Of a stretch of 64,000 nucleotides of DNA, positions 61,429 to 64,000 are shown in pieces. Position 1 is the stretch's first letter. Every line of letters starts with the position of its first letter. Source of the DNA: Verrucomicrobiaceae bacterium (GTDB lineage Bacteria; Verrucomicrobiota; Verrucomicrobiia; Verrucomicrobiales; Verrucomicrobiaceae); contig JAIXSY010000024.1 in NCBI GenBank assembly GCA_027484445.1, positions 62,001 through 126,000 of the forward strand. Reading direction: 5' to 3'. The position numbers and the translations under genes are program-made. The notes beneath the pieces are model-generated. The model was not told the DNA's origin. It did not search any database and saw only the letters and a list, made by a program, of their open reading frames with translations.

Positions 61429-62433
61429 CTAAGCAGAGCCCTGGCTGAGTTTCGCCGCGAGTCGCACAGCCTCCACAAGGCTGCTGTGCGTGGCTTTGCG
61501 CTGCCAGGCAATGTCACAGGCGGTGCCATGATCCACACTGGTGCGGATGATGGGCAGGCCCAGGGTTGTATTCACCGCCGTGTCAAAGGCTAGCGCCTTC
61601 AGGGGGATGTGACCCTGGTCATGATACATGCAGATCATGGCATCTGTGCTACGCCGTTTGTTCGGCAAAAAGGCGGTGTCAGGAGGCAGCGGACCTTCTA
61701 CGGTGATGCCCTTGGCCCGAGCGACCTCAATCGCCGGTTGGATGATGCGCTCTTCCTCGCCATCACCAAACAGACCGTGCTCTCCGGCATGTGGATTCAG
61801 CCCGAGCACGGCAAGCTTTGGCTTGGTGCCGCGAATGCGCTGCATGGCTTCAGCCGTGAGTTCGATCACATCCACGATTCGCTCCACCGTCAGCAGGTTG
61901 GGCACCTCATGATAGCCGACATGCACGGTCACAAAGCTGGCGCGCACTTCATCGCTGTATTGAAACATGCAGGCGCGCTTGGCCCCAGTCTTGTCCGCGA
62001 AGATTTCTGTGTGGCCAGGGTAGTGGATGCCCGCCGCACGCAGAGCCTCTTTGTTCAGCGGAGCGGTGGCCACCGCAGCGACTTGGCGCGCCATCGCGGC
62101 TTCGATGCTTTTCTCTACGTAGCGATAACCCGCCGCGCCCGTTTTGGCACTGACCACTCCTGGCTCGAAGCCTGCGGCGTCAAAGCCGAACACATCCAGC
62201 ACGCAGGGTTCGTCGATCTGGCCACAGGCTTCCGCCCACTCGATCTCGCTCAAGATGCGGCGCGGTGGCTCCAGGCCCGTCTGCCTAGCGCAGCGTGCTA
62301 GCGTGCGTGCATCGCCAAAGATCACTGGAATGGCAAATGCCCGCACGGAGGTATCTGCGAGCAATTGCAGGCAGATTTCAGGGCCAACCCCCGCAGGGTC
62401 TCCCATCGTGATGGCGATCAAAGGCAGCGTCAT
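61429..62433 (-). CDS. pdxA: 4-hydroxythreonine-4-phosphate dehydrogenase family (PdxA/PdxA2)
   Basis: A 334-residue protein: MTLPLIAITMGDPAGVGPEI at the start, ATAPLNKEALRAAGIHYPGHTEIFA with a metal-binding His, GLNPHAGEHGLFGDGEEERIIQPAI, and YHDQGHIPLKALAFDTAVNTTLGLPIIRTSVDHGTACDIAW with the remaining metal ligands. PdxA makes the vitamin B6 precursor; PdxA2 instead oxidises 4-phospho-threonate or erythronate. Linkage to a DUF1537 kinase argues for the catabolic PdxA2 role. A dual role is possible since no other pdxA is visible here. Confidence 0.92.
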   Translation of the reverse strand: MTLPLIAITMGDPAGVGPEICLQLLADTSVRAFAIPVIFGDARTLARCARQTGLEPPRRILSEIEWAEACGQIDEPCVLDVFGFDAAGFEPGVVSAKTGAAGYRYVEKSIEAAMARQVAAVATAPLNKEALRAAGIHYPGHTEIFADKTGAKRACMFQYSDEVRASFVTVHVGYHEVPNLLTVERIVDVIELTAEAMQRIRGTKPKLAVLGLNPHAGEHGLFGDGEEERIIQPAIEVARAKGITVEGPLPPDTAFLPNKRRSTDAMICMYHDQGHIPLKALAFDTAVNTTLGLPIIRTSVDHGTACDIAWQRKATHSSLVEAVRLAAKLSQGSA

Positions 62434-62601
62434 GAGTGAAAACGGACAGGTTTGGCCGGGTTCAGCCATTCCGTCAATGAAACGCCACGATCAGAGCAGG
62501 GAAAGGAATGCGGATTCGGGCTTAGTGCAGCAGCTTGGAGTCTGGATGCTTCCCTAAACGATTGCTTGCGCCTCGGGGTAGCATTTTGATAGTCACCCCG
62601 C

Positions 62602-64000
62602 ATGATTGCCCGCACCTACTCAGCCACTCTCGTCGGTGTCGATGCTCTTGAGGTTGAGATCGAATCCCACGATGGTGGCGGCACCCCGAAGATGTTCATC
62701 GTCGGACTGCCTGACACCTCCGTGAAAGAAAGCCGGGAGCGAGTGACGGCTGCGATTTCCTCCAGTGGGTTTGCCATGAATGAGGGAACCACGACGGTGA
62801 ATTTGGCACCTGCGGATCTGAAAAAAGAAGGCCCCGGCTTTGATCTGCCCATCGCCATCTCGCTCATCGCTCATCGGGTGAAGATTCCCATCCCCGCTCT
62901 GGCAGAGACGGCCATGATCGGTGAACTGGCGCTGAATGGAGAGTTGAGACCCGTGCGCGGTCTGCTGGCGGTGGCGCTGGAGGCACGGCGCAAAGGGCGC
63001 AGGCGTCTCATTGTGCCACGGCGTGCTGCGGCAGAGGCCAGCGTGGTGGGTGGCATTGAGATCATCGGCGCGCAGACCCTGCGGGAGGTGGTGGACTTTT
63101 TGAAAGGCGAGCTCGAGCTGACGGCGGAGCCTTGCCGTGCGGCGGAGTTCTTCGCTGCCTCCGCGCATTACGACATCGACTTTGCTGATGTGAAAGGCCA
63201 GAACCAGGCTCGACGGGCCATTGAGGTCGCGGTGGCCGGCGGGCACAATTTGCTCATGGTCGGTCCGCCAGGCACGGGGAAAAGCATGATCGCCAAGCGC
63301 ATCCCGACCATCATGCCGAAGATGAGTGAGGCGGAGGCGATCGAGACCACCAAAATTCACAGCGCGAGTGGCTTGCTAAGCGAGTCCTGTGCCTTTGTCG
63401 CCACGCGTCCCTTTCGCTCCCCGCATCACACGATCAGCGATGCGGGGCTGCTCGGCGGTGGGTCCAATCCGGGGCCAGGGGAAATCTCGCTCGCACACCA
63501 CGGTGTGCTTTTTTTGGATGAGCTGCCAGAATTCCGCCGCAGCACGCTGGAGGTCATGCGCCAGCCCTTGGAGGATGGCCGTGTCACCATCTCCCGCGCC
63601 GCAGGCACGGTGACCTTTCCCGCAGTGGCTCTTTTGGTGGCGGCCATGAACCCCTGCCAGTGCGGTTTTTATGGTGATTCCAAACGGGCCTGCCGCTGCT
63701 CCACCAGCATGATTCAGCGCTACCGACAGAGGATCAGTGGGCCGCTTTTGGACCGCATCGACCTGCATGTGGAAGTGCCGCTGGTGGATTACAAGGCTCT
63801 GGCGGAGGCGGAGCCGGGCGAAAGCTCCGATGCCATTCGCAGGCGGGTGGAGGCCGCGCGTCAGGTCCAGGCCGAGCGCTTCAAAGGCCAGAAATCCGTC
63901 CACACGAACAGCGCCATGACGCCTAGGCTGATCAAAAAGCACTGCGAGCTGGATGCCGAGTGCGCAGGACTGCTAGAGCACGCCATGACGGAGATGAACT
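62602..64000 (+). CDS. YifB/ComM-family magnesium-chelatase-like ATPase, 3' end outside window
   Basis: I translated this frame directly; it runs from ATG 62602 off the right edge (466 codons visible). MIARTYSATLVGVDALEVEIE and FIVGLPDTSVKESRERVTAAISSSGF match the N-terminal ComM domain. GPPGTGKSMIAKRIPTIMP is Walker A, FLDELPEFRRSTLEVMRQPLEDG Walker B, and MNPCQCGFYGDSKRACRCS the family Cys motif; SGPLLDRIDLHVEVP is the sensor region. ComM is a hexameric helicase that promotes branch migration during natural transformation. It is divergent from pdxA with 168 bp between starts. Confidence 0.95.
   Translation, partial: MIARTYSATLVGVDALEVEIESHDGGGTPKMFIVGLPDTSVKESRERVTAAISSSGFAMNEGTTTVNLAPADLKKEGPGFDLPIAISLIAHRVKIPIPALAETAMIGELALNGELRPVRGLLAVALEARRKGRRRLIVPRRAAAEASVVGGIEIIGAQTLREVVDFLKGELELTAEPCRAAEFFAASAHYDIDFADVKGQNQARRAIEVAVAGGHNLLMVGPPGTGKSMIAKRIPTIMPKMSEAEAIETTKIHSASGLLSESCAFVATRPFRSPHHTISDAGLLGGGSNPGPGEISLAHHGVLFLDELPEFRRSTLEVMRQPLEDGRVTISRAAGTVTFPAVALLVAAMNPCQCGFYGDSKRACRCSTSMIQRYRQRISGPLLDRIDLHVEVPLVDYKALAEAEPGESSDAIRRRVEAARQVQAERFKGQKSVHTNSAMTPRLIKKHCELDAECAGLLEHAMTEMN

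Overview
The window reads as a chromosomal segment of a Verrucomicrobiota bacterium, most like the Prosthecobacter/Verrucomicrobium group. The clues are two DUF1552 + DUF1592 (planctomycete-type cytochrome) gene pairs, a DUF1501/DUF1080 remnant, secreted sialidase-like and sorbosone-dehydrogenase/cytochrome giants, two bactofilins, and unidentified secreted paralogues with typical signal peptides. The lineage is inferred from gene families only. Base composition is GC-rich by eye, with AT-richer islands near 2.6-4.8 kb, 19.2-19.7 kb and 31.5-32.4 kb.

Layout. 0-1.3 kb: an ECF sigma factor (cut by the window start) with two YCII-family genes. 1.5-4.8 kb: an accessory island with a RhuM fragment, a KilA-N protein and an overlapping two-gene unit whose second member has a PD-(D/E)XK-like nuclease signature. 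4.9-19.1 kb: mostly minus-strand secreted proteins, including a chimeric DUF1501::DUF1080 pseudogene, a 1379-residue dehydrogenase/cytochrome protein, tandem secreted paralogues, and a DUF1552/DUF1592 pair split by a four-helix-bundle (S23-type) gene. A family of 7-bp tandem repeats (GTTCTTG/GTTCTTT) fills the gaps from 11.2 to 16.7 kb. 19.2-20.9 kb: decayed DNA with a 20-bp hairpin, a mandelate-racemase remnant and an ISAs1-type transposase remnant. 21-27 kb: housekeeping genes (queF, queC, two bactofilins, a DUF4256 gene, rpsA). 27-32.5 kb: a hydrolase, an orphan JetA-like (Wadjet) gene, a LacI remnant, a VapBC pair and a frameshifted Lit-like HExxH protease. 32.5-42.7 kb: a sialidase-like fusion, an oxidoreductase, an M60 peptidase with an XRE-cupin regulator, and nadB.

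The most coherent block is 42.8-55.4 kb, a zinc-homeostasis region. It holds two divergent COG0523 GTPases, one without its CxCC motif, separated by a candidate Zur box. Next come a CWC cysteine-rich ORF and an smtA metallothionein divergent from an SmtB-type zinc sensor, with an operator resembling the cyanobacterial smt operator. Then a dCTP deaminase gene is divergent, across a perfect 11-bp inverted repeat of the same AATGCA-N7-TGCATT geometry, from a long operon. That operon encodes a cysteine-poor FmdB-like protein, a His-rich lipoprotein, an ABC ATPase, an FtsX-type permease, two DUF3299 proteins, a HisI whose first zinc-ligand Cys is Asp, and a third COG0523 GTPase. The lipoprotein-ATPase-permease-DUF3299 order matches the Zur-controlled PA4063-PA4066 operon of Pseudomonas aeruginosa. 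Together these suggest a response to zinc starvation that acquires zinc and substitutes zinc-free enzyme versions, next to a zinc-excess module. A VapBC pair sits antisense inside the operon.

55.5-64 kb: a hypothetical gene, a lipocalin, a second and intact DUF1552/DUF1592 operon, a DUF1537 kinase + PdxA pair for acid-sugar catabolism, and the start of a YifB/ComM-type ATPase cut by the window end. No tRNA, rRNA or CRISPR array was seen.
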